Source: Gemmatimonadota bacterium (GTDB lineage: Bacteria > Gemmatimonadota > Gemmatimonadetes > Longimicrobiales > Gaopeijiaceae). From it: a stretch of DNA of 5,852 nucleotides. Positions within the stretch are counted from its first letter, which is position 1. The number at the start of each line of letters is the position of its first letter. The notes beneath the pieces were generated by a model. That model was not told the origin of the DNA. It worked only from the letters and a program-made list of their open reading frames with translations, and did not search any database. The stretch lies in NCBI GenBank assembly GCA_003567615.1, contig PWZC01000376.1, forward strand, positions 1 to 5,852, read 5' to 3'. The translations under genes and the position numbers were made by a program. This document shows positions 1-5,386 of this stretch, in pieces.

Positions 1-261
1 CTCCAGATCCCCGGCGTGGATGAGGTGGTCGTGAGCCAGGCGGCCCGCCACGCCTCCGCGAAAGGTGATGACGGCCAGGGTGCTCTCGCCGATGTCGACG
101 ATCCACTCCGGCGACTCGGGACGATGGAGGGCTCCGGACTGGGAGGATGCCGCCACCGATGGGAAACCGGACACCGTCAGGCCCACGGTGAGGGTCAGGA
201 GGACCGGTACCTTCCACCCCGCCTGGGGTCTGAAGGATCGGGGGTTTGGAATGTGACACAT
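1..261 (-). CDS. YceI-like secreted protein, 5' part only
   Basis: The reverse strand is open from an ATG at 261 to the left edge (87 codons, no stop), so the gene is cut by the window. A good ribosome site (AAGGAG, plus-strand 272-277) lies 10 bases ahead of the ATG. Residues about 17-38 form a signal peptide (a lysine, then a hydrophobic run ending in SVAA). The mature part reads WIVDIGESTLAVITFRGG and then GRLAHDHLIHAGDLE. That resembles the N-terminal strands of YceI-like domains, where a beta strand is followed by an 'a.laHdHli' signature. YceI proteins are periplasmic lipocalin-like beta-barrels that bind polyisoprenoid or other amphiphilic ligands. The gene is divergent from the copper cluster and may share its intergenic control region. 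Exported status is clear; the YceI assignment rests on a short stretch. Plus-strand open frames over this segment are shadows. Confidence 0.72.
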   Translation of the reverse strand, partial: MCHIPNPRSFRPQAGWKVPVLLTLTVGLTVSGFPSVAASSQSGALHRPESPEWIVDIGESTLAVITFRGGVAGRLAHDHLIHAGDLE

Positions 262-421
262 GGCGAAAAGTCTCCTTACGACGGGGATCGTCCGAGCTGA
301 AGCCCTTGAGCCAAGCAGGCCCCGGCCCTCCAGGAACCATAGAATGTCCGCCGCCGGGAAGTTCCTCTCCTCAGGCCCGCCGGTGCCCGCCCGGGGCTCT
401 TCCGCACATCACTTCCCTGAC

Positions 422-451
422 TTGACCGGGGCCGGACCGGTGCCGTATGCT
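422..451 (+). promoter_or_regulatory. Candidate sigma70-type promoter for the His-rich gene
   Basis: TTGACC at 422-427 is followed by an 18-base spacer and TATGCT at 446-451 (5/6 and 4/6 matches to TTGACA and TATAAT). Seven bases after the -10 box lies the A of an in-frame ATG at 459, so the predicted transcript would begin at or very near the start codon. No ribosome site precedes that ATG, which fits a leaderless message. The position is right for driving the downstream cluster. Confidence 0.5.
425..441. promoter_or_regulatory. Small dyad inside the promoter spacer, possible operator
   Basis: ACCGG (425-429) and CCGGT (437-441) form an inverted repeat with 7 bases between the arms. It overlaps the -35 box and the first part of the spacer. 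Such a position suits a repressor or a MerR-type regulator, but the arms are short and GC-rich, so chance is a real possibility. No regulator gene is in the window to match it. Confidence 0.22.
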
Positions 452-458
452 ATCGCTC

Positions 459-980
459 ATGATTCTCCGGTCCCGTCTCCGACACCCGATGATGGTGATC
501 ATCGGGCTCGCGCTCCTCTCCCTGTTCAGCGCCACTGAGGCGCTGGGGATGCGTGCGTGCCTTCATCAGGGCGCGCTATCCGGGGCGGATGGGGGTCACC
601 ACGGGGCCGGCCCAATGGGTTCAGAACACGGGGATCACGACCCCACCGGTGACCATCACGCCGGTGATCACCACGCCTCGGACCGCCAGCACGCGGCGCA
701 TTCCGCCCTAGGGGAGGACCACTCCGGGGCGTTCATCGCACCCGGGTGCGAGATCCAGTCGGCAGTCCCCCTGGCCCATTCGAAGAACAACTGCGACTGC
801 GGATCCTTCTCTGGAGGAGGGGTTCCTGTCGCCCCCGTGGCGCAGGTGGAAGCCGAACCGGAGCCTCGGGCTGAGCCGGTTCTCCGTTCGCCTTCCGTGG
901 ATCCGGACGACATCCGCCCCACCGCCTGCCGCATTCCCCACCTGCTTCCACCCCCGCTCGCTCCTCCCGCGCACTCCTGA
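459..980 (+). CDS. Exported His-rich, Cys-containing putative metal-binding protein
   Basis: I do not recognise a named family. The protein has 173 residues from ATG 459 (177 if the in-frame ATG at 447 is used). I prefer 459 because the predicted promoter -10 box overlaps ATG 447 and would place transcription start at about 459. Residues about 12-30 form a hydrophobic signal segment. Residues about 35-90 are very rich in His, Asp and Gly, with 12 histidines including two tandem GDHH units. Cysteines lie at about C34, C97, a CDC pair at C112/C114, and C157. The C-terminal third is Pro/Glu-rich and low in complexity. His clusters with Cys are typical of periplasmic metal buffers, and the following genes handle copper, so copper or zinc binding is the natural inference. 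It is the first gene of the plus-strand cluster. Minus-strand frames over it are shadows. Confidence 0.7.
   Translation: MILRSRLRHPMMVIIGLALLSLFSATEALGMRACLHQGALSGADGGHHGAGPMGSEHGDHDPTGDHHAGDHHASDRQHAAHSALGEDHSGAFIAPGCEIQSAVPLAHSKNNCDCGSFSGGGVPVAPVAQVEAEPEPRAEPVLRSPSVDPDDIRPTACRIPHLLPPPLAPPAHS
646..675 (+). repeat. Two tandem 15-bp units encoding GDHH
   Basis: Units 646-660 and 661-675 differ at only two of 15 positions. Both differences are silent and each unit yields Gly-Asp-His-His followed by Ala. A partial relative (GDHD) lies just upstream. The silent differences suggest an older duplication kept for its protein sequence, which supports selection on the His motif. Confidence 0.7.
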
Positions 981-988
981 CGCCCCGA

Positions 989-1023
989 GCCGCCTCCGAG
1001 GAATGGACCTCGGGTCGGGCGGC
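989..1023 (+). terminator. GC-rich hairpin after the His-rich gene, possible terminator
   Basis: CCGAGG (996-1001) pairs with CCTCGG (1008-1013) across a 6-base loop. After a small asymmetric internal loop, GCCGCC (989-994) pairs with GGCGGC (1018-1023). It begins 9 bases after the stop codon. There is no T-run behind it, so it would be a weak or Rho-assisted terminator, or an RNA-stabilising 3' structure. Confidence 0.35.
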
Positions 1024-1199
1024 CTCCTTCCCGCGTCACGCTCGCTGACAGGTCACATAGAGTCCTTCGTTCCGCGGCCCGCCAGGGGGAACCCTCCAGG
1101 CGTAGGGACCGGCACCGACGTCGCTGTCGGTCCGCCCTTGCCGGGGTGTTCCCTCCGGTAGGGAACGGGACGCAATTCGAGCCATGGAGTGTCGAAGCA
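1024..1199. other. Non-coding gap with three successive hairpins
   Basis: I see no convincing protein in any frame: translations are arginine- and proline-rich with no recognisable motif. Three stem-loops follow one another on the plus strand. The first is 1080-1102 (CGCC/GGCG plus five inner pairs, one A-A mismatch, 3-base loop). The second is 1114-1131 (ACCGAC/GTCGGT, 6-base loop). The third is 1148-1166 (GTTCCCT/AGGGAAC, 5-base loop, perfect). It could be a structured leader for the downstream genes or debris of a decayed gene. No promoter is clear here. Confidence 0.3.
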
Positions 1200-1490
1200 A
1201 TGTTCCCGAATGAATCTTCTACGTCTCTGTCGGGGGCCTTCCTGGTCGGACACGCCTGCTCCCTCGAGGAGCGACCAAGCCGCAGGAGCGAAGAGGCCAT
1301 CCCTGCCCACTCCACCGTATCCGAACTCCGGGGCGTGGTCCGATCCCACGAGGTGGCGGGCTCGGACGGAGGCACCCACCCTCAGCTCCTTTCTCCGGAC
1401 GACCGCGGGATTGTTCTGGCCTGGACCCGGAGTCGAGATGGACGGGAGGAGCTTGGCCTGGCCCGGGTCGAGCTGGAGGGTCCGTCATGA
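1200..1490 (+). pseudogene. Probable C-terminal remnant of a sialidase/BNR-repeat-like protein
   Basis: The frame opening at ATG 1200 (a GTG at 1146 is also possible) encodes about 96 residues and ends in TGA at 1488-1490. Its last 50 or so residues look like real protein: GSDGGTHPQLLSPDDRGIVL, then AWTRSRDGREELGLARVEL. This resembles the last blade of sialidase-like beta-propellers, in which a 'hPrl...dd.v.laWt' strand precedes 'v..arv.l'. The first 40 or so residues lack family features and have odd composition, and no upstream frame supplies the missing propeller. A truncated gene is therefore the simplest reading. The stop overlaps the start of the TlpA-like gene (ATGA), the classic coupling of adjacent operon genes. 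The alternative is a small unknown protein or chance similarity. Confidence 0.38.
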
Positions 1491-2071
1491 GCCGGACCCA
1501 CCTCCCCGCCGGTGGTCACTCGTGCAGACCGGCCCGGTGGTGCATCAGGGCCCTAGCGGCCCCGGCCGTCTTCCTCCTTGCCATGGGGTGCGGGGAGTCT
1601 CAGGGCGAAGCCCCACGCGCTGCCCCGCCCATTCCCGGGAATCCGGCGCCGGCGTGGGAGGGCCGGACGCTGGACGGAGAGGTGGTGGCCCTGGAAGATC
1701 TCCAGGGCCAGGTCGTGGTCCTGAACGTCTGGGCCACCTGGTGTGCCCCCTGCATTCGCGAGATGCCTGCGCTGGACCGTCTGGAACGAACGTACCGGGA
1801 TCGCGGCGTCCGGGTCATCGGTGCCAGTGTGGACCGGGGCTCCGCCACGTCCCAGGTCCGGCGGTTCGTGGAAGACCACGATATCTCATTCCTCATCCTC
1901 CTGGACCCGGATCAGACCATCATGAGTCGGTTCAGGACCCTCGGTGTCCCCGAGACCTTCCTCATCGGCCCCGATGGGGTCATTGCCTACCGCTGGATCG
2001 GGGAGTTCGACCCCATGGTCCCCAGCGAGCTGGAACGAATCGAGGCCCAGGTGGCCAGGCTCGTCGAGTGA
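1487..2071 (+). CDS. TlpA/ResA-like thioredoxin-fold lipoprotein
   Basis: The product (194 residues) is a membrane-anchored thiol-disulfide reductase of the TlpA/ResA type, acting outside the cytoplasm. Residues about 20-35 form a lipoprotein signal ending at Cys35 (LLAMGC; Ala at -3 and Met at -2 are slightly off consensus). The thioredoxin domain spans about 52-192. The active site is WCAPC with Cys86 and Cys89, preceded by VVLNVWAT. The ResA-like insert follows, and the cis-proline is Pro155 in GVPETFLIGPDG. The start is well placed, with GGAGGG at 1475-1480, 6 bases before ATG 1487. It overlaps the preceding remnant by ATGA. In this family the CxxC reduces cytochrome c apoprotein cysteines or copper-site cysteines. 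Both targets exist here, because MbnH has two CxxCH heme sites and several neighbours carry cysteines. The substrate is inference. Confidence 0.92.
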   Translation: MSRTHLPAGGHSCRPARWCIRALAAPAVFLLAMGCGESQGEAPRAAPPIPGNPAPAWEGRTLDGEVVALEDLQGQVVVLNVWATWCAPCIREMPALDRLERTYRDRGVRVIGASVDRGSATSQVRRFVEDHDISFLILLDPDQTIMSRFRTLGVPETFLIGPDGVIAYRWIGEFDPMVPSELERIEAQVARLVE

Positions 2072-2140
2072 AGCCGGTCCCTCGATCATCCAACACCGTT
2101 CACGCCTGACTTACATCACCAAACCAAGGGAAGACCCATC

Positions 2141-2596
2141 ATGATTCGCTCAACCCCCACAAGGCACATCGCTTCGGCACTGGCCGTCCTTGCCACCCTC
2201 TTCGCCGTCTTTCTGGCCGCTCCATCCGCGCTGGAAGCCCAGGAGAAGAACGTCGTCGTGCATATCGGTAGCTACAACGAGGATGTGCAGTCGGCCCTCA
2301 TGGGCCTCAACCTCGCCTCCCGTCTCCAGGACGCCGGGGCCACGGTGACCGTTTACCTCGACCGGAATGCCGTGCGGATGGCGGAGACCCGTCAGCCCCT
2401 CTTCCGGTACGCCGACTCGGATCTGGAAGCCATTGTTCGCGACTTCGTGGCAGGCGGTGGTCGATTCCTGGTCTGCGGCCACTGCGCCGGCCTGGCGGGA
2501 CTGGACGAAGCCGGCTTCCGGGAGGGATTCGTGCTCACCGGCCCCGAGCAGACCGTCCCCATGTTCATGGAAGCAGATATCGTCATCAGCTTCTGA
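2141..2596 (+). CDS. Secreted DsrE-family protein with CxxC motif
   Basis: The protein has 151 residues. Residues 8-34 form a signal peptide with probable cleavage at LEA-Q. The rest is one DsrE/DsrF-like alpha/beta domain: strand NVVVHIGS (37-44), helix DVQSALMGLNLASRLQDAG (48-66), strand ATVTVYLD, and a loop then GGGRFLVCGHCAGLAGL (105-121), where the family's conserved cysteine region lies. Cys112 and Cys115 form CGHC. It ends DIVISF, the usual last strand. DsrE-like proteins carry sulfur or take part in thiol chemistry, but most known ones are cytoplasmic, so export and the CxxC pair suggest a periplasmic redox or metal-binding role. AAGGGAAG (2126-2133) is the ribosome site for ATG 2141. 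It lies 69 bases after the TlpA-like gene, probably in the same transcript. Confidence 0.85.
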   Translation: MIRSTPTRHIASALAVLATLFAVFLAAPSALEAQEKNVVVHIGSYNEDVQSALMGLNLASRLQDAGATVTVYLDRNAVRMAETRQPLFRYADSDLEAIVRDFVAGGGRFLVCGHCAGLAGLDEAGFREGFVLTGPEQTVPMFMEADIVISF

Positions 2597-2604
2597 CGTC
2601 GGGG

Positions 2605-2644
2605 AGTGGGGAGGGGAGCCTTTGCCATACCTCGCCTCCCCACT
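2605..2644 (+). terminator. Perfect 10-bp inverted repeat between DsrE-like gene and mbnP
   Basis: AGTGGGGAGG (2605-2614) is exactly complementary to CCTCCCCACT (2635-2644). Three more pairs (GAG 2616-2618 with CTC 2631-2633) extend it past one G-G mismatch, leaving a loop of about 12 bases. It fills most of the 73-base gap between the two genes. No T-run follows, so a full intrinsic terminator is unlikely. A partial terminator, an mRNA processing or stabilising hairpin, or a regulator site are the alternatives. It ends 13 bases before the mbnP ribosome site. Confidence 0.5.
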
Positions 2645-2669
2645 GTCTCACCAGTCAAGGAAGATCGTC

Positions 2670-3584
2670 ATGATCCACACCCCCCTGCTTGTTCTTGGCT
2701 TCCTGGCCCACGCGCTGGCTCCAAGCGGCATACCCGCTGGAAGTCATTCCCTGTCACCGGTGGCCGATCCGGGAGACCGAACCACCATCGCCATCCACTT
2801 CGACGCCCGAATCGGCGACCTTCCCTTCACCTGCGGCACCCGGTACGACGGGGTCGGCGCCGCGAGTTCCACCATCGAGCCGCGGGACCTCCGGCTCTAC
2901 GTGTCCCGATTCGAGGCCGTATTGGATGACGGTTCCTCCGTACCAATGGAGTTGGAGCAGGACGGGCTCTGGCAGCATGGCTCCGTCGCCCTTCTGGATT
3001 TCGAGGACGGAACGGCAGGGTGTCGAAACGGAAATGACCACCTCCGGTCCGAGGTGGTGGGATCCCTCCCCACCGAGGCCGCATCCCGGCTGTCCGGAGT
3101 GAAGTTCGAGGTGGGCGTTCCCTTCTCGCTGAACCACATGAACCAGGCCGCGGCTCCCTCCCCCCTCTCCCTCACGGCACTCTTCTGGTCATGGAACGCC
3201 GGGTACAAATTCATCCGCGCCGAGGTCATGTCGGACGGCCTCCCCCAGGGCTTCTTCATCCACCTGGGGAGTACCGGCTGCTCCCCTGAGGGCCGAGCGT
3301 CCCGACCTGCCACCCAGTGCGCCAACGGGAACCGGGTGCAGGTGGAGCTGCCCCGGTTCGATCCATCGTCGCAGCAGATCGTCTTCGATCTGGCCGCGCT
3401 CCTGGAGGGCGTCGACCTCTCCGGGGAGGGGGTGGAAGGGGATCGCAGCGCCTGCATGTCTTCTCCCGATGACGCCCGGTGCGCCCCCATCTTCGACGCT
3501 CTGGGACTTCCCTTTGACGGCGTGACACCCGGTGCGCAACGGGTGTTCATTGTGGAAAACCTGCGACCGGCGGCCTTCCAATGA
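2670..3584 (+). CDS. mbnP: MbnP-like copper-binding protein ('metallo-mystery pair' four-Cys partner)
   Basis: The product (304 residues, periplasmic) is the substrate partner of MbnH, which oxidises a tryptophan in it to kynurenine; relatives MopE and CorA bind copper through such a residue. The start ATG 2670 has AAGGAAG at 2657-2663, 6 bases ahead; the frame is open further upstream but without family sequence. A signal segment lies at about 4-24. Family landmarks follow in order: PFTCG (Cys55), DLRLYVSRFE (73-82), LWQHGSVALLDFEDG (100-114), Cys118, GVPFSLNH (149-156), PLSLTALFWSWNAGYKFIRAE (165-185), GSTGC (Cys204), Cys217, and the tail cysteines 262 and 271. Trp101 and His103 reproduce the W-x-H spacing of MopE (Trp130, His132), so Trp101 is the likely kynurenine site and His156 a candidate second ligand. 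It overlaps mbnH by ATGA. Family assignment is firm; the modified residue is inferred by motif. Confidence 0.93.
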   Translation: MIHTPLLVLGFLAHALAPSGIPAGSHSLSPVADPGDRTTIAIHFDARIGDLPFTCGTRYDGVGAASSTIEPRDLRLYVSRFEAVLDDGSSVPMELEQDGLWQHGSVALLDFEDGTAGCRNGNDHLRSEVVGSLPTEAASRLSGVKFEVGVPFSLNHMNQAAAPSPLSLTALFWSWNAGYKFIRAEVMSDGLPQGFFIHLGSTGCSPEGRASRPATQCANGNRVQVELPRFDPSSQQIVFDLAALLEGVDLSGEGVEGDRSACMSSPDDARCAPIFDALGLPFDGVTPGAQRVFIVENLRPAAFQ

Positions 3585-4873
3585 TCTCACGACGCCCCGT
3601 AAAGCCCAGGCGGGGCACGGCGGTCCGGGCCGGCGTTCCGCTGGTCCTGGTGGCGTCGCTCCCCGTGTGGCCGGGCCTCCTCTGGGACGGCCTCCAGGAG
3701 GCGGCGGAGCAGCCCACCGCCACGCTCTCCCATTCCTGGGAGTGGGAGCTTCCACCGTGGATGCCTCGCCCCGTGGTACCCCAGGACAATCCCATGACCC
3801 CGGAAAAGGTGGAGCTGGGAAGACACCTCTTCTACGACGAGGATCTGTCGGCGAATCGGACCCAGAGCTGTGCCTCCTGTCATGTGCAGGAGCTTTCCTT
3901 CGCCGACCCACGTCCGCGAGCCGTGGGATCCACCGGCGAGGTCCACCCCCGAGGGAGCATGAGTCTGGCCAATGTGGCCTACGCCAGTACCCTCACCTGG
4001 GCCAATCCAAACCTTACCGCCCTGGAGCAGCAGGTACTCATCCCGCTCTTCGGTGAGGACCCGGTGGAGCTGGGGATGGGCGGGAAGGAGGAAGAGCTCC
4101 TGACTCGTTTACGGACGTCCGCCATCTATCCTGATCTCTTCGCCGCGGCGTTCCCGGAGGAAGAAGATCCCATCCACCTCCAGACCCTGGTGTGGGCCCT
4201 CGCTTCCTTCCAGCGGGCCCTCGTTTCGGTGAGTTCACCCTACGACCGGTACCTGCAGGGAGATGACGACGCCGTGGGCGCTGAGGTCCTGCGAGGGGAG
4301 GATCTCTTCTTCAGCGAGCGCCTGGAGTGCTTCCATTGTCACGGCGGACCCTTCTTCTCGGGATCCATCGACTACGAGGGGAAGGGGTTCTCGGAGATCG
4401 AATTCTTCAACAACGCCCTCTACAACCTGGATGGTCAGGGGGCCTATCCCAGCGAGAACACGGGGATCTACGAGTTCACCCTCGATCCGGCGGACATGGG
4501 ACGATTCCGTGCCCCTTCCCTCAAGAACATCGCTGTGACGGCTCCGTACATGCACGACGGCAGCCTGGAAACCCTGGAGGACGTGCTGGACCATTACGAA
4601 GCGGGCGGGCGTACGGTTTTGGAGGGGCCGATGGCGGGGTCCGGCCGGGAAAGTCCGCTTCGGAGTGAGTTCATCGTGGGATTCGAGCTGACCCCGGAGG
4701 AACGAGGGGACCTCCTGGCCTTTCTCCATGCCCTCACCGACGACGCCTTCCTGACGGACCCGCGCTTCTCGGATCCCTGGCCTCGCGAAGAAAGGCCGGA
4801 CACCCGCACGGAGGCCATGGGTAGCGACCTCCAACAGACACACCGGTTTATCGGGAGCGGAAGGCTCCCCTGA
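3581..4873 (+). CDS. mbnH: MbnH-like di-heme cytochrome c peroxidase family enzyme
   Basis: The product (430 residues) belongs to the bacterial CcpA/MauG superfamily and acts in the periplasm. Residues about 15-36 are an export signal. The two c-type heme sites are CASCH (97-101) and CFHCH (250-254); no third site is present. LTWANPNLTALEQQ (138-151) matches the peroxidase segment holding the inter-heme tryptophan, here probably Trp140. FRAPSLKNIAVTAPYMHDGS (309-328) is the conserved segment around the second heme, with Met324 where CcpA enzymes have an axial ligand. Next to mbnP the role is oxidation of its tryptophan to kynurenine, as shown for the methanotroph pair. The start ATG 3581 overlaps the mbnP stop and has no clear ribosome site, so translation is probably coupled and the two proteins made together. 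Heme attachment needs reduced CxxCH cysteines, a possible job for the upstream TlpA-like protein. Confidence 0.93.
   Translation: MISRRPVKPRRGTAVRAGVPLVLVASLPVWPGLLWDGLQEAAEQPTATLSHSWEWELPPWMPRPVVPQDNPMTPEKVELGRHLFYDEDLSANRTQSCASCHVQELSFADPRPRAVGSTGEVHPRGSMSLANVAYASTLTWANPNLTALEQQVLIPLFGEDPVELGMGGKEEELLTRLRTSAIYPDLFAAAFPEEEDPIHLQTLVWALASFQRALVSVSSPYDRYLQGDDDAVGAEVLRGEDLFFSERLECFHCHGGPFFSGSIDYEGKGFSEIEFFNNALYNLDGQGAYPSENTGIYEFTLDPADMGRFRAPSLKNIAVTAPYMHDGSLETLEDVLDHYEAGGRTVLEGPMAGSGRESPLRSEFIVGFELTPEERGDLLAFLHALTDDAFLTDPRFSDPWPREERPDTRTEAMGSDLQQTHRFIGSGRLP
4853..4869 (+). terminator. Short hairpin at the end of mbnH
   Basis: GGGAGC (4853-4858) and GCTCCC (4864-4869) form a perfect 6-pair stem with a 5-base GGAAG loop. 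It lies inside the last codons of mbnH, directly before the stop. No T-run follows, and the next gene begins 55 bases after mbnH, so this is at most a weak attenuator or an mRNA end-stabilising structure. Confidence 0.22.
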
Positions 4874-4928
4874 CCGGGATCAGTACCGTCACGAGACAAC
4901 CATCCTAATCGGAACCAAGGAGCAAACC

Positions 4929-5366
4929 ATGAAGTCCAGAGATCATCGCCGCACCTTCAGTGCCCTCGCCCCCCTGGCCGTGGTGGCCGCCCTCGCCCTC
5001 GCCGCCTGGGGCGCTGCCGCCTCCGTCCTGGCCGAGCCAGCCCACGCCGATGAGATCATCCATCTACGCCTGAACTCCACCCAGCCCGAGGCCGACGCGG
5101 CGGTGTCCGAGTCTCCGGCGGAAATCCGCCTCTTCTATTCGGAGCCGCCCCAGATGCATGGGACCTCGGTGCGGCTGGCCGATGCCGAGGGAGAGTTGGT
5201 GCCCGCCAGCGAGGCGACGGCCGACTCGGACGACGCCAGGGAGGTGTTCATCGTCCCTGACGAGCCCCTGGCCCCGGGCACCTACACCGTGCACTGGCGG
5301 ACCATTGCCCAGGACGGACACGCCCAGCGTGGCGACTTCACGTTCCGAGTGACCGGTGAGAGCTGA
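4929..5366 (+). CDS. copC: CopC-family periplasmic copper-binding protein
   Basis: The protein has 145 residues. Residues 1-40 are a signal peptide with a long Ala-rich core and an EPAHA end. The mature part is a CopC beta-barrel: HLRLNSTQPEADAAVSES (45-62) aligns with the PcoC/CopC N-terminus, then PAEIRLFYSEPP, GTSVRLADAEGELV, PDEPLAPGTYTVHWRTIAQDG and HAQRGDFTFRV. The DGH copper motif is kept (Asp129, His131). CopC carries copper in the periplasm, often with the membrane protein CopD, but no copD follows; a TonB-dependent receptor does. Oddly, the best signal-peptidase site (AHA) would leave DEII before His45, the residue that is the amino-terminal copper ligand in relatives. The start is secure: AAGGAG at 4917-4922 with a 6-base spacer. 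Confidence 0.93.
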   Translation: MKSRDHRRTFSALAPLAVVAALALAAWGAAASVLAEPAHADEIIHLRLNSTQPEADAAVSESPAEIRLFYSEPPQMHGTSVRLADAEGELVPASEATADSDDAREVFIVPDEPLAPGTYTVHWRTIAQDGHAQRGDFTFRVTGES

Positions 5367-5386
5367 GCCCGGAGCCTCTCACCCCT

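Noticed and set aside
668..1375. Long minus-strand open frame (235 codons)
   Set aside because: Its product is Arg/Ser/Gly-rich with no motif, it overlaps the His-rich gene on the other strand, and it looks like a GC-rich shadow frame.
1053..1379. Minus-strand open frame in the non-coding gap
   Set aside because: No signal peptide, no recognisable domain and basic low-complexity composition; a chance frame is more likely.
1189..2109. Plus-strand frame of 306 codons over the TlpA-like gene
   Set aside because: It is a Pro/Arg/Gly-rich shadow; the frame starting at 1487 holds the WCAPC thioredoxin domain and a proper ribosome site.
2367..2669. Upstream extension of the mbnP frame to 2367
   Set aside because: The extension overlaps the DsrE-like gene and lacks protein-like sequence; ATG 2670 has a ribosome site and a signal peptide.
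3189..3911. Minus-strand frame over the mbnP/mbnH junction
   Set aside because: Antisense shadow of two well-identified genes, Pro/Arg-rich with no motif.
4235..4843. Minus-strand frame of 202 codons inside mbnH
   Set aside because: Antisense shadow of the second heme domain; no recognisable family.
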